A DNA stretch of 64,000 nt from Bog-375 sp049587755 (GCA_049587755.1 JBAVEN010000104.1:1-64000), one strand, 5' to 3'. Shown: positions 7,452 through 17,706, counted from the first letter of the stretch. Numbers and translations: made by a program. The notes: generated from the letters alone by a model not told the origin.

Positions 7452-9710
7452 ATGGAAAATAAACTCACCACCGCAGCGGGGACGCCCGTCCCCGCTAATC
7501 AGGAGCAAAACTTGTCAACCGAAACGAAGTGCCCGGTCTCGGGCGGCGCCCGGAAACACACCATGGCCGGGGCCCCGACAATCGCAGACTGGTGGCCCAA
7601 TCAACTGAACCTGAAGATCCTGCACCGACACTGCCCGCTGTCGGACCCCATGGGCGAGGCGTTCAACTACGCCGAGGAGTTCAAAAGCCTTGACTTGGAT
7701 GCCGTGATCAAGGACCTCCATGCCTTGATGACGACATCGCAGGACTGGTGGCCCGCGGACTACGGCCACTATGGGCCGTTCCTCATCCGTATGGCGTGGC
7801 ATGGCGCAGGTACGTACCGTATCGCCGATGGCCGCGGCGGCGCGGGTTCCGGAGCACAGCGATTTGCGCCCATTAACAGTTGGCCGGACAACGTGAGCCT
7901 CGACAAGGCACGCCGGTTGCTCTGGCCGATTAAGCAGAAGTACGGCCGGAAGATATCGTGGGCGGACCTGATGATCCTCGCCGGTAATGTGGCTCTGGAA
8001 TCGATGGGATTGAAGACTTTCGGTTTCGGCGGCGGGCGCGAGGACATCTGGGAGCCGGACGAAGCCATTTACTGGGGGCCTGAGGGCAAATGGCTGGGAG
8101 ACGAGCGTTACAGCGGCGATCGTGAGCTCGAGAATCCTCTCGGCGCTGTTCAGATGGGCCTGATTTACGTGAATCCGGAAGGGCCCAATCAAAAGCCGGA
8201 TCCAGTCGCCGCGGCGCGGGATATCCGAGAGACGTTCGCACGCATGGCGATGAATGACGAGGAGACGGTGGCCCTCATTGCCGGCGGACACACGTTCGGC
8301 AAAGCCCATGGCGCTGCCGATCCGAGCAAGTACGTCGGTCCCGAACCCGAGGGTGCCGGGATCGAAGAGCAAGGCTTCGGCTGGAAGAATACCTTTGGCA
8401 GCGGCAAAGGCGCGGACGCGATCTCCAGCGGGTTGGAGGGCGCATGGACCACCAACCCGGTGAAGTGGGACAACAACTACTTCGACAACCTGTTCGGCTA
8501 TGAATGGGAACTCACGAGGAGCCCCGCCGGTGCTCACCAATGGACGCCCAAGAACGGATCTGGAGCGGGCACCGTGCCGGATGCCCACGATCCGTCGAAG
8601 AAGCACGCCCCGATGATGTTCACGACGGACCTCTCACTGAAGGTGGACCCGAGCTACGCGAAGATCTCGAAGCACTTCCACGAGAACCCGCGGGCATTCG
8701 CAGACGCGTTCGCCAAGGCTTGGTACAAGCTGACCCACCGCGACATGGGGCCTGTTTCGCGGCACCTTGGCCCGCTCGTTCCCGCGGAGCCGTTGCTGTG
8801 GCAAGACCCGATTCCCGCAGTGGATCACAAATTGATCGGGAAACAGGACATTGCTGCCCTGAAGGCCAAGATTCTCGCATCCGGACTGTCGATCTCCCAA
8901 CTGGTCACAACTGCCTGGGCGTCGGCGGCGACGTTTCGGGGCAGTGACAAGCGCGGCGGGGCTAACGGGGCACGCATTCGCCTCGCGCCACAGAAGGACT
9001 GGGAAGTGAATCAACCAGCCGAATTGGCGAAGGTCCTTAAGAAGCTGGCAGCGATTCAGAAGGAGTTCAACAGCTCGCAGTCCGGCGGGAAGAAGGTCTC
9101 GCTTGCGGACCTGATCGTTCTGGGCGGCTGCGCAGCCGTCGAGGCAGCCGCGAAGAAGGCCGGCCACGACGTGAAGGTTCCCTTCTCGCCGGGGCGCATG
9201 GACGCGTCGCAGAAACAGACCGACGTGCATTCCTTCGCCGTACTGGAGCCAACCGCAGACGGGTTCCGCAACTATCTCCGGAAGGGAGACGAGGGATCGG
9301 CGGCTGAGCTGCTGCTGGATCGCGCGAGCCTGCTGAACCTGACCGCTCCCGAGATGACGGTTCTGATTGGTGGCATGCGCGCCCTGAATGCAAACTTCGG
9401 GCAGTCCAAACACGGTATTTTCACCAAGCGGCCCGAGACGTTAACGAATGATTTCTTCGTCAACCTCCTCGACATGAACACAAAGTGGCAGAAGTCCGCC
9501 ACAACTGAAGGCGTGTTGGAGGGGCGCGATCGGGCGACGGGCGAGCTCAAGTGGACGGGAACTGTCGTTGATCTCGTCTTCGGTTCCAACTCCCAGCTCC
9601 GAGCCCTGGCGGAATTCTATGCGTGCAGCAACGCGCAGCAGGCGTTCGTGCATGACTTCGTGGCGGCCTGGAACAAGGTGATGAACCTTGATCGCTTCGA
9701 CCTTGCCTGA
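7452..9710 (+). CDS. katG: Catalase-peroxidase KatG
   Basis: Full length (752 residues), with ribosome-binding site GAAGGAAG before the ATG. It is a two-domain class I haem peroxidase that breaks down H2O2 and oxidises small donors. The distal triad is R113, W116 and H117 (LIRMAWHGAGTYR), and the proximal haem ligand is H280 (IAGGHTFGKAHG). The Trp-Tyr-Met crosslink needed for catalase activity can form from W116, Y239 (GLIYVNPEGP) and M265 (RMAMNDEE), with the same spacing as known KatGs. The degenerate C-terminal domain runs from about residue 430. No signal peptide is present, so it is cytoplasmic. The PerR-like gene directly upstream is the expected regulator, though I see no clear PerR box in the 137-base gap. 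Confidence 0.97.
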   Translation: MENKLTTAAGTPVPANQEQNLSTETKCPVSGGARKHTMAGAPTIADWWPNQLNLKILHRHCPLSDPMGEAFNYAEEFKSLDLDAVIKDLHALMTTSQDWWPADYGHYGPFLIRMAWHGAGTYRIADGRGGAGSGAQRFAPINSWPDNVSLDKARRLLWPIKQKYGRKISWADLMILAGNVALESMGLKTFGFGGGREDIWEPDEAIYWGPEGKWLGDERYSGDRELENPLGAVQMGLIYVNPEGPNQKPDPVAAARDIRETFARMAMNDEETVALIAGGHTFGKAHGAADPSKYVGPEPEGAGIEEQGFGWKNTFGSGKGADAISSGLEGAWTTNPVKWDNNYFDNLFGYEWELTRSPAGAHQWTPKNGSGAGTVPDAHDPSKKHAPMMFTTDLSLKVDPSYAKISKHFHENPRAFADAFAKAWYKLTHRDMGPVSRHLGPLVPAEPLLWQDPIPAVDHKLIGKQDIAALKAKILASGLSISQLVTTAWASAATFRGSDKRGGANGARIRLAPQKDWEVNQPAELAKVLKKLAAIQKEFNSSQSGGKKVSLADLIVLGGCAAVEAAAKKAGHDVKVPFSPGRMDASQKQTDVHSFAVLEPTADGFRNYLRKGDEGSAAELLLDRASLLNLTAPEMTVLIGGMRALNANFGQSKHGIFTKRPETLTNDFFVNLLDMNTKWQKSATTEGVLEGRDRATGELKWTGTVVDLVFGSNSQLRALAEFYACSNAQQAFVHDFVAAWNKVMNLDRFDLA

Positions 9711-9745
9711 GCAGCTCGACCACCGGCTCCCGAACGGCAACGTGT

Positions 9746-10291
9746 TCAGTCGGCTGCTGATGCCAGGGTGGCGGACCCACCTTCAGCTGGGAGATCGAGT
9801 TCGAGACCGAAGTCGTTCTTTACGCGCCTCCTAAAACTCTCGGCGTCCAGCGAATTGAACTCGATCCACTGCTCATCCGTCATGGCCGCTCTCCAGCTCA
9901 GAAATGGTTCGGCATCCGGTCCCGCGGGATGGCGCAGCTTCCAGGCGCCGCTCTCGATGACGTCTCTGATTACTGTGGCGACGACCGACAGCGGCGTCGG
10001 ATGCTTGAGCGACGCCCGAAACAATGCAGAGAGATGCCTTCCTTGACGGTAATGCGATGGAAGCGGGTCGTCGATAGCATGCGCTATCGGCGTGTCGATA
10101 ATGCCGGGTTGCACAATGGCAACCCGCACACCGTACGGTTTCATTTCCTGTGCCAGCGCCTCGCTTAAAGCCTCCAGCGGGAACTTCGATGCCGCATATG
10201 CACCGAGCGGTGAAGACGCGATTTTCCCCGCAATGGAAGTGACATTGATTATGCAACCGCTCCCGCGCTCGCGCCTGCAAACCGTCGGCCG
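9746..10291 (-). pseudogene. 5'-truncated short-chain dehydrogenase/reductase (SDR) remnant
   Basis: The minus-strand frame open from 10291 to 9746 matches the C-terminal half of SDR enzymes: CRRERGSGCIINVTSIAGKI, the catalytic YAASK motif, then KPYGVRVAIVQPGIIDTPI and a normal tail. The N-terminal half with the Rossmann GxxxGxG motif and cofactor site is missing. An in-frame TGA lies at 10292-10294, and the stop of the beta-barrel gene follows at 10298-10300. A shorter frame from ATG 10144 could be translated but would lack both the active-site Tyr and the cofactor site. The most likely history is a deletion or rearrangement that fused the end of an SDR gene to the end of the neighbour. Confidence 0.75.
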
Positions 10292-10297
10292 TCAGGA

Positions 10298-10933
10298 TCA
10301 GAACATGTAGCTCACACCCAACATAGGCGTGAATTGTTGAAAGATTCCGCGGGCGGTGCTGTTGGGCGACGGTACGATCTGCAGCTTGGGGAAGGTCGTC
10401 AAGTAATCGCGAAAATCGAGCCGGAGTTGCACGTGGTCGGCCAGGCGGTATTTCACGCCGCCGCCCAGGTCGAATACGGGTTTCCATTCATCGCGCTCCA
10501 CCAGGGTCGCCACGGCGGCGAGCGGCTGCTGCTGAGGCGAAGGTCCATTGGCGATGTAGCCTTTGATTCCCATTCCGGCGGCGAAGAAGGGGCGCAGGCG
10601 GCGCTCCCGCCTCCGGAAGTGGAACAACATGTCGTACGTCACGGTATGAGAATGCGCGTCCATCTCCTCGCGCACACCAGCGGCGGTGAGCACAGCGTGA
10701 CCATCCTGGTAGGTCCAGCGCAGTTCGCCGGAAAGGAAGTCGTAGGGCTCTTGGCCGATGACCGCGCCGGCGGTGAATCGATTCAGAATTTCGGCCGTGG
10801 CCGTCTGGAAGTTAGGCCCAAATACGGTTGCGCTGCGGTAGGCGCCGTAGCCCACGCTGCCACCGAGTTCCCAATCCTGCGCCATAGTGGCGGTTGCCAG
10901 CACGACCGCGATCGCCACGCACCTCACCCGCAT
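10298..10933 (-). CDS. Predicted outer-membrane beta-barrel protein
   Basis: The start is placed at ATG 10933 because it opens a clean signal peptide (MRVRCVAIAVVLATATMAQ); the frame extends about 40 low-complexity Arg/Pro residues further upstream. The mature protein of about 190 residues has alternating hydrophobic strands (WELGGSVGYGAYRSA, VKYRLADHVQLRLDFRDYLTT) and ends in an aromatic beta-signal, MLGVSYMF. That is the pattern of small OmpA/OmpW-like barrels. It is probably a surface protein or porin-like channel of unknown function. Its stop codon abuts the SDR remnant. Confidence 0.65.
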   Translation of the reverse strand: MRVRCVAIAVVLATATMAQDWELGGSVGYGAYRSATVFGPNFQTATAEILNRFTAGAVIGQEPYDFLSGELRWTYQDGHAVLTAAGVREEMDAHSHTVTYDMLFHFRRRERRLRPFFAAGMGIKGYIANGPSPQQQPLAAVATLVERDEWKPVFDLGGGVKYRLADHVQLRLDFRDYLTTFPKLQIVPSPNSTARGIFQQFTPMLGVSYMF

Positions 10934-11196
10934 CTTCCAAGTACATACCTCCGCGTGGGCGGTTCGCAACCCGAGGTCCAACATCGGTAACCTCCGGCCG
11001 GAAGGCGGTCGCCGCGGCGGCGGCCTGGCTGCTGTTCGGCCGGGTGCCGGCACTCCAGGCCACCCACTCGGACGTGGCGTCCGCGCTCAAGAACCGGGCC
11101 GGCTCGGCTGCGGGAACGAATTGGAATTGACAGGTTCTCAGTTTGCATGTTTTCCTTAGGTGCTAACGTTCACGTTGAACGGGGAGAATTCGGCCC

Positions 11197-13293
11197 ATGT
11201 TGACCCGACGACGCTTTTTCACTACCGGCGCGGCCGTTCCGTTCCTGGCTGGCTCCGCACCGGAGGCTGCCCCGGCATCCGGTATGGAGCCGGATTCCGG
11301 CGACAAGAGCTCTTCTCTGAACGGCTTGTGGCTGTTCCGTCTCGATCCGGACGGCAAGGGCGAGCAAAAGGGTTGGCCCCTCCCGGAAGGTCCGGCCGCC
11401 GGCTGGAGGGAAGTCCGTGTCCCACACACCTGGCAGGTGGAGCCGGAGAACACCGAATATCGGGGACTGGCGTGGTATCGCCGGAAGTTTGATGCGCCGC
11501 CGGCATGGCGAGAGCGCGCCATCCGCGTGGAATTCGAAGCTGTGTTTCACACGGCGACGGTTTGGGTGAACGGGAAGGAAGCCGGGCGGCATATCGGCAA
11601 GGGCTATACGGCGTTCACGCTCGACATTGGGCACCTGCTGCGATACGGCGCGCCGAACGTGCTGGTGGTGAAGGTGGACAATGCCTTCAGCGAGTCCATG
11701 CTGCCGCGTGGGCGCTCGAGCGACTGGGCGCACGATGGCGGCATCTACCGGCCGGTGGGATTGCTGGTGACACCGAAGGTATTCATGGAACGGGTAGCCG
11801 TGGACGCCGAACCCGACCTGTCTGCGAGAACCGCATCGATTGCCATTTCCGTGGTGGTGCGAAACACTTCGCAGGAGACGTGGAACGGCCGCGTGGGGTG
11901 CCGTGTTATCGACGAGGCCTCCGGGAATCCGGTCCTTGCGCTGGCGGACGCGGCGGTGGCGCATTTGGCTGCGGGCGAGACGAAAGCCATCGCGCTCCCA
12001 GAAGCGATCATCCGGGAACCACGCCTCTGGCACTTCGATCACCCCGACCTCTACAGCCTCAACGTCGAACTGGGAGAAGGACACTCGCTAAACACGACCT
12101 TCGGCATTCGCAAAATCGAAATCCGGGACAGCGCGTTCTATCTCAATGGCGAGAGGGTCCAGTTGATGGGCGTGGAGCGGATGGCCGGCAGCAACCCGGA
12201 GTACGGAATGGCCGAGCCGGTTGATTGGATAGAGCACGACTACGCCGACATGAAGGAATTGAACTGCGCTTATACGCGGGTGCACTGGCCGCAGGACCGG
12301 GCGGTGCTCGATTGGTGCGACCGCCACGGCATGTTCATTCAGACCGAAGTCCCGGCGTGGGGCCCCGGCACGTTCAGCGGGATGGCCAACGAGCCCTCTG
12401 CGGGCATCATGAACAACGGCCTGGAACAACTGCGAGAGATGATCGATCGCGACCGCAACCATCCCTGCATTTTCTCGTGGGGAATGTGTAATGAGATCGG
12501 CGGCCAGAATCCCCCGGCCTATGCCTTCGCCAAGCGGATGTACGAAGAAGCCAAAAAGCTGGATCCCAGGCGGCTGGCCGCCTACGCCTCCCACTCGCTG
12601 TTCACAACTCCGGGAAAGGACGTCACCGCCGTAATGGACTACGTAATGTGCAACGAGTACGTGGGGACGTGGCAACCGGGAACCATCGAAACCCTCGGGG
12701 CCATCCTCGATGAGATCCATCGCGCTTTTCCCGGCAAGCCCTTGGTCATTTCGGAGTACGGATATTGCGCCTGTACGCCGGAGCGTCCCGAAGGCGATGG
12801 CGCCCGCACCGCGGTGCTGCTCAATCAGGACAAAGTGTTTCGGCAACGGGATTTCGTGGCTGGAATGATATTCTTCTGCTACAACGATTACCGCACCCAC
12901 GTCGGCGACCGCGGCGTGGGGGCGCTGAAGCAGCGCGTTCACGGCGTCGTAGACCTGTATGGCGAGCGAAAACCGTCCTACGAAGTGCTGCGGACCGAAT
13001 CCAGCCCGTTGGAGGTTTTCAGTGTGAGCGGCACTCCCACAGAACTCAAGGTTCAATTGAAGACCAGGGCCGTCGCTCCGGCTTATGCATTGCGGGGTTA
13101 TGCTCTGAGGGCCGTTGTATATGGTTTCGGAGATATTCCAGTGGAGCGCCTGGAGACCAAACTGGCGGACCTCGAACCGGGCGGGCAGGCCTCGGCCATG
13201 ATTAAGCCCACCCAGGCCCGGCCCGTCCGGGTGAAGTTCGACGTACTGCGCCCGACCGGTACTTCCGTGCATACCGCCATCTGGAAGCCGTAG
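11197..13293 (+). CDS. Glycoside hydrolase family 2 protein (beta-galactosidase/glucuronidase-like), Tat-exported
   Basis: 698 residues starting with a twin-arginine signal (MLTRRRFFTTGAAVPFLAGS). A jelly-roll sugar-binding domain follows (VRVPHTWQVE...AVFHTATVWVNGKEAGRHIGKGYTAFTLDI), then an Ig-like domain and a TIM barrel. The acid/base Glu is in FSWGMCNEIGG and the nucleophile Glu is in LVISEYGYCA, the expected GH2 pair. It should remove terminal beta-linked galactose, glucuronate, mannose or similar residues from glycans in the periplasm. The exact sugar is not predictable. No transporter or regulator is adjacent. A possible -35 (TTGACA) lies at 11127-11132, but the -10 is weak. Confidence 0.88.
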   Translation: MLTRRRFFTTGAAVPFLAGSAPEAAPASGMEPDSGDKSSSLNGLWLFRLDPDGKGEQKGWPLPEGPAAGWREVRVPHTWQVEPENTEYRGLAWYRRKFDAPPAWRERAIRVEFEAVFHTATVWVNGKEAGRHIGKGYTAFTLDIGHLLRYGAPNVLVVKVDNAFSESMLPRGRSSDWAHDGGIYRPVGLLVTPKVFMERVAVDAEPDLSARTASIAISVVVRNTSQETWNGRVGCRVIDEASGNPVLALADAAVAHLAAGETKAIALPEAIIREPRLWHFDHPDLYSLNVELGEGHSLNTTFGIRKIEIRDSAFYLNGERVQLMGVERMAGSNPEYGMAEPVDWIEHDYADMKELNCAYTRVHWPQDRAVLDWCDRHGMFIQTEVPAWGPGTFSGMANEPSAGIMNNGLEQLREMIDRDRNHPCIFSWGMCNEIGGQNPPAYAFAKRMYEEAKKLDPRRLAAYASHSLFTTPGKDVTAVMDYVMCNEYVGTWQPGTIETLGAILDEIHRAFPGKPLVISEYGYCACTPERPEGDGARTAVLLNQDKVFRQRDFVAGMIFFCYNDYRTHVGDRGVGALKQRVHGVVDLYGERKPSYEVLRTESSPLEVFSVSGTPTELKVQLKTRAVAPAYALRGYALRAVVYGFGDIPVERLETKLADLEPGGQASAMIKPTQARPVRVKFDVLRPTGTSVHTAIWKP

Positions 13294-13527
13294 GAGAGGC
13301 GCAGGCATGAAAGCAAAGACCGCCCAGAGGGCGCGCGCGTGTCTGGAGTGCTTCTGAAACACCTGGGTCAGGTGAAGCTTACCTGCCGGTGACGGCGGCT
13401 TCAAGCGAAGCCGAGAAGCACGAATGAGCGACAGCCCATCCCATTTGCGGACAGTTGGCAGCGTCGCGCTCCTAAATTTCCAGCGACTTACGGGTGGCTA
13501 AGCAATTGCACTGCCGACCACAAGCCG
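13294..13527. other. Intergenic gap
   Basis: 234 bases between the GH2 gene and the ADOP permease. I see no gene, clear promoter or terminator. Confidence 0.5.
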
Positions 13528-15960
13528 ATGCAGCTCTTACAGGACGTCCGCTACGCCATGCGCACGCTGCGCAAGGCCCCCGGGTTTACGCTCACCGCCA
13601 TCGCCACCCTGGCTTTGGGGATCGGCGCCACCACGGCTAATTTCAGCGTCTGCGACGCCATGCTATGGAAGCCCTTACCGCTGCCGAACTTGAGCCGGCT
13701 GGCGATGGTGCTGCAACGAATTCCCGGCAATCCGAACGAGTGGGACATGATGACTCCCGCCGACTTCGCAGACATCCGCCGGCAGCAGTCCGTTTTCGAT
13801 GGCGTCGCGGCTTGGGATGACGCCCTGAGCAATCTGGCCGGCAACGGCGCCGCTCCCGAGCGCATCAGCCGCTACCTGGTGACGCCAAATTTCTTCGCGC
13901 TGGTGGGCGCCCAACCGGCGCTGGGCCGCACTTTCGCCCCCGAGGAAGATCAAATGGGACGCGAGCATGTGGCGGTTCTCAGCGATGCGCTCTGGAGACG
14001 CCGCTTTGCCGCCGATCCGGCCATCGTCGGCCGCGACATCCGCATCGACGACGAAGACTACCGCGTAATCGGCGTGATGCCGAAAAAGTTCGTATTCCCC
14101 ATGACCTCCGAGTTGTGGACGCCGCTCGCGGAATCGCCCGAAGGACGCAGTTCGCGCGACAACCACACCCTCGCCGTGATGGGCCTGCTGAAACCGGGCC
14201 GGACCTTGAGCCAGGCCGAAGCGGAAATGGAGACCATCGCCTCGCGGCTGGCGCTGGAATATCCCGACACCAATAAGGGGCGCCGCTTCTTTTCGATGGG
14301 CGCTCACGACTACCTGATCGGCACTTACACCCATCAATACTCGCTGATGATGTTCGTCTCCGTGCTGTTCGTGCTGCTGATCGCTTGCGCCAATGTCGCT
14401 AACCTGCAGTTTGCGCGCGCCCTCGGCCGCTCGCGAGAGGTAGCGGTCCGCGCCGCGCTGGGGGCAGGGCGCGGCCGCCTGATCGCCCAGTATCTCACTG
14501 AGAGCCTGACCCTCTCGCTCGCCGGGGCGGCGCTTGGTCTGCTGATCGCCAGTTGGGACATCCAGGCCGTACTCGCCGGAATGCCGGCCGACATTGCGAA
14601 ATACATCCCAGGCTGGTACGACATCCGGATGGATCAACGCACCCTGCTGTTCACGCTGCTCGCCGCCGTGGCCAGCGGCGTTATCGCCGGCCTGGTGCCC
14701 GCCTGGCAAGGCACGCGGTCCAACCTCCAGGAAGCTTTGAAGGAAGGCGGCCGCAGCGCGTCGGCCGGCCGCGGACGCATCCGCCTGCGCGGCTTCCTGG
14801 TCGCCGCGGAGATCGCGCTCTCCGTGGTCCTGTTGGTGGGCGCCAGCCTGATGATCCGCGGCACCGGGGCTCTGCTCAACAACAGCCAGTGCTTCGAGCC
14901 TGCCACCCTGCTCACCCTGCGGTTGTCGATCACCGATAACCGCTACCCGAAGGATAGCCAGCGAGCCGCATTTTACCGGCAGGTTCTGGAACGCGTTGAC
15001 GCCATCCCCGGCGTTCGCGCCGCTTTCGCGGTGAAAGCCATGCCGTATAGCGGCCACGGCTATGGCGCCGGATTTACCATCGAGAATCACGTCCCCGAAC
15101 CCGGCAACCAACCCGGAGCCCTGTTTCAAGTGGTGACCCCGAATTATTTCTCGACCATGCACGTTCCACTTCTCCGCGGGCGGTTCCTCGGCCCGGCCGA
15201 TGGGCCCGATAGCCTGCGCGTCGCCGTGATCAGCGAACGCACGGCGCGGCGCTGGTGGCCCGGCGAACCGGCGCCCATCGGCAAGCGCTTTCGGTTCGAG
15301 CCGCCCACACACGACAATTCGTGGGTCACCATCGTCGGCATTGCCGCGGACGTGCACCAGAACCCGTTCGAACGCGGCCCGGCGTCGGTGGTCTACGTCC
15401 CGCTCGAACAATTCCCGCAGGTGCACACCGATTTCGGCGTGCGCGCCGCCGGCGATCCCAGGCTGGTCGAGTCCGCAGTGGTCAAAGCCATTCATTCGGT
15501 GGACCCCGAGGAGCCCATCGCCGAAGTGCTTCCCTTCGAGGACCTGGCCAAGCATCAGACCCTCGGGTTGATTTACGTGGCCGTCATCATGGGTTTCTAC
15601 GGCCTCGTCGCGCTGATTCTGTCCTCCGTCGGCGTCTACGGCGTGATGAGCTATCTGGTTTCGCAGCAGACTCACGATATCGGCGTACGCGTGGCTTTGG
15701 GCGCGTCCCGGCCCAGCGTTCTTGGGATGGTCTTCCGCCGCGGCATGATTACCGTGGTGGGCGGCATGGCCGTGGGGCTACTGGCAGCTTATGCCATGGC
15801 GCGCCTGCTGGCCTTGCTGATTTTTGGCGTGCCCGCCAGCGATCTCGCCACGTTCCTGGGCATTCCTCTGGTCTTGTTCGCCGCCGCCGCACTAGCTATC
15901 TATATCCCCGCGCGCCGAGCCACCAGTATTGACCCGATCGTTGCGTTGCGCTACGAGTAA
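13528..15960 (+). CDS. ADOP-family FtsX/MacB-like ABC permease
   Basis: 810 residues. The opening MQLLQDVRYAMRTLRKAPGFTLTAIATLALGIGATTANFSV is the hallmark of the ADOP family (acidobacterial duplicated orphan permease). It has two MacB-type periplasmic domains and two FtsX cores: membrane spans at the start, a block around LMMFVSVLFVLLIACANVANLQFARALGRSREVAVRAALGAGRGRL, and a C-terminal block with VSQQTHDIGVRVALGASRPSVL. No ATPase gene is adjacent, as is usual for this family. By analogy with MacB/LolCDE it may move peptides or lipoproteins across the envelope with an ATPase encoded elsewhere. Confidence 0.9.
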   Translation: MQLLQDVRYAMRTLRKAPGFTLTAIATLALGIGATTANFSVCDAMLWKPLPLPNLSRLAMVLQRIPGNPNEWDMMTPADFADIRRQQSVFDGVAAWDDALSNLAGNGAAPERISRYLVTPNFFALVGAQPALGRTFAPEEDQMGREHVAVLSDALWRRRFAADPAIVGRDIRIDDEDYRVIGVMPKKFVFPMTSELWTPLAESPEGRSSRDNHTLAVMGLLKPGRTLSQAEAEMETIASRLALEYPDTNKGRRFFSMGAHDYLIGTYTHQYSLMMFVSVLFVLLIACANVANLQFARALGRSREVAVRAALGAGRGRLIAQYLTESLTLSLAGAALGLLIASWDIQAVLAGMPADIAKYIPGWYDIRMDQRTLLFTLLAAVASGVIAGLVPAWQGTRSNLQEALKEGGRSASAGRGRIRLRGFLVAAEIALSVVLLVGASLMIRGTGALLNNSQCFEPATLLTLRLSITDNRYPKDSQRAAFYRQVLERVDAIPGVRAAFAVKAMPYSGHGYGAGFTIENHVPEPGNQPGALFQVVTPNYFSTMHVPLLRGRFLGPADGPDSLRVAVISERTARRWWPGEPAPIGKRFRFEPPTHDNSWVTIVGIAADVHQNPFERGPASVVYVPLEQFPQVHTDFGVRAAGDPRLVESAVVKAIHSVDPEEPIAEVLPFEDLAKHQTLGLIYVAVIMGFYGLVALILSSVGVYGVMSYLVSQQTHDIGVRVALGASRPSVLGMVFRRGMITVVGGMAVGLLAAYAMARLLALLIFGVPASDLATFLGIPLVLFAAAALAIYIPARRATSIDPIVALRYE

Positions 15961-16062
15961 GGACCCAAGCAAGAACAGCCATTGTCCGACGGGCACGCGC
16001 AATCGCCGGGACGGCCTGAAGATCCTGGGGGATAAACCGGCGGAGACGCAGTTGCTGGCTCC

Positions 16063-16488
16063 TCACGTCTCCTTATAGAAATACGCCCCCGCCGTCGCCG
16101 CTATCAGCACTTCCACCAAGCCGACCGCCGTGACGAGCAACAGCAAGCCGAGCGGAAATACGTGCAGGAAAGCCATCATCGCGTTTTCCATCGCATAGGC
16201 CAGGAGCCAAACAGCCGCGCCCGCCGTGATCGCCGTCCTGAGACCGGCTCCAAAGCGCGGGCGAATCGCAGCGTACAGCCAGACTGCGATGATACCGGCG
16301 GCGAATCCCCATACGTTGAACGCCACCATCTGCTTGGTTGACATTGTGGCGGACCGCCCGATCGCCTTGGCCGCTGCACTCCACTGCGGCTGGAGAATCA
16401 CGCCGTTCATAACACCCTCGACTACGTTGATGATCACCCCGGCAATGACTCCACCGAGAATCACCCTGCCCAGGTTGATTTTGCCCAT
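16063..16488 (-). CDS. Small hypothetical membrane protein
   Basis: 141 residues with an excellent ribosome-binding site (GGAAGGAG, 5 bases before ATG 16488). Four membrane segments are visible: VILGGVIAGVIINVVEGVMNGVIL, VAFNVWGFAAGIIAVWLYAAI, AITAGAAVWLLAYAMENAMMAFL and a C-terminal VFPLGLLLLVTAVGLVEVLIAATAGAYFY. The GGxxAGxIINxxE first segment recurs in small acidobacterial membrane proteins without known function. There is no operon partner. Confidence 0.7.
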   Translation of the reverse strand: MGKINLGRVILGGVIAGVIINVVEGVMNGVILQPQWSAAAKAIGRSATMSTKQMVAFNVWGFAAGIIAVWLYAAIRPRFGAGLRTAITAGAAVWLLAYAMENAMMAFLHVFPLGLLLLVTAVGLVEVLIAATAGAYFYKET

Positions 16489-16711
16489 CTCGCTCCTTCC
16501 CGTTTCGCTGGCCGGTATGACACCGCCTGCGTCGTGCCGATTTTACGCCCTGCCACCGCACAGTGCAAGGGTCGATCGCGCGAATCGAAGCGGGGCTTAC
16601 ACCTGCAATGTTGGCGTGTTATTTCGGGTTATCGGTCGCGGTCTTTCCGTTCGCAGGCACCGGGGGGCACGGACTCCGGTGGCGCCCAACGGTCTCTTGC
16701 AGCGGCGCGGG

Positions 16712-17614
16712 CTAGCTACCATGACGCGCAGAGAGCACATCCCGCACAGGTGTCCAATGCATACCGGGATAGCGATCGTTGTCGAGCGGTTCCAGCTTTG
16801 CCCGTCCATCGAACATGTTACGCATGTACTGCATGCCCTGCCATGCCGCGTAAAGTTCCTTCTCTCCGGGAGCGACCGTGCGCGCGGCCTTGATCAACGT
16901 GGCGAGCAACCCCAGACCACCGGCGCGGAACGGGCGGAACGCCTTCCCGGTCACCTCACCGACGACCGCCGTCAGTTCCCGGGCGCTGAGTTGATCGCCA
17001 GCAATTCGCAGAAAGCGAGGCGCGGACGGATCAAGAGCCGCGCTCGCCGTGAATGCGGCCGTGTCGTCCATGGTCGTGAAGTCCAGGCGCTGGTCCGCGT
17101 CGCCCCAATAGAGGACTCGCTTCAGTTTGAAGAGAATGAGCGGCATCTGACCGGTCAACATATCGGCAAACGCGCCGTTGAAGATCGTGGTTGCTGAAAT
17201 TGACTTCTGAGCGAGCCGCTTGTGGAAGTCCCGGCGCAGGTCGAGGTTGCGATTCTCTCCAGGCGGAAACTTGGTGAAATCGATGGAGTAATCGGACGGA
17301 ATGAAACGTGGCACGCCAGCGTTGATTGCAGCGTCGAGGAGAACCGTTTGCGCTTCCACGATCACGTCCCGCAATCCCGACAGCGCAGACACTACGCAGG
17401 ACGCACCAGAGCATGCCGGCGCCACTTGGGAAGCGCGACTCAAGTCGACACTGGCAATCGTTATGCCGAGCTTCTGCAGTGGCTCAAGCCTGTCTCGCGC
17501 AGTGCCGTGGCGAACCAGCGCTCTTATGCTGGCTCCCCGTTCGAGCAAGGCTCTCACGATCCGCCCGCCGAGATTACCGGTAGCTCCCGCCACGACGACG
17601 CTCGAGTCATTCAT
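16712..17614 (-). CDS. NmrA-like / isoflavone-reductase-like NAD(P)-binding protein
   Basis: 300 residues. The atypical-SDR dinucleotide-binding motif is at the start (VVVAGATGNLGGRIVRALL), followed by RALVRHGT, typical of NADP-preferring NmrA and HSCARG-like proteins. The centre has VPRFIPSDYSIDFTKFPPGENRNLDLRRDFHKRL, where isoflavone reductases carry the substrate-site Lys region. The canonical YxxxK of classical SDRs is absent, as in this family. It could be a redox sensor or a small-molecule reductase. It lies 92 bases downstream of the enolase-superfamily gene on the same strand and may share its transcript. Confidence 0.8.
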   Translation of the reverse strand: MNDSSVVVAGATGNLGGRIVRALLERGASIRALVRHGTARDRLEPLQKLGITIASVDLSRASQVAPACSGASCVVSALSGLRDVIVEAQTVLLDAAINAGVPRFIPSDYSIDFTKFPPGENRNLDLRRDFHKRLAQKSISATTIFNGAFADMLTGQMPLILFKLKRVLYWGDADQRLDFTTMDDTAAFTASAALDPSAPRFLRIAGDQLSARELTAVVGEVTGKAFRPFRAGGLGLLATLIKAARTVAPGEKELYAAWQGMQYMRNMFDGRAKLEPLDNDRYPGMHWTPVRDVLSARHGS

Positions 17615-17706
17615 GACTTCCGATGTTAGAAGAAGGATAGCGTCAATGCAAAGTGGGCGCAGATCGGAGTGAGGGCCGACCGGCTGAGGCTGGAATGGAC
17701 GCCTCC

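Noticed and set aside
13675..15675. 666-residue minus-strand frame opposite the ADOP permease
   Set aside because: Low-complexity mirror frame with no motif; the plus-strand protein is clearly the real one.
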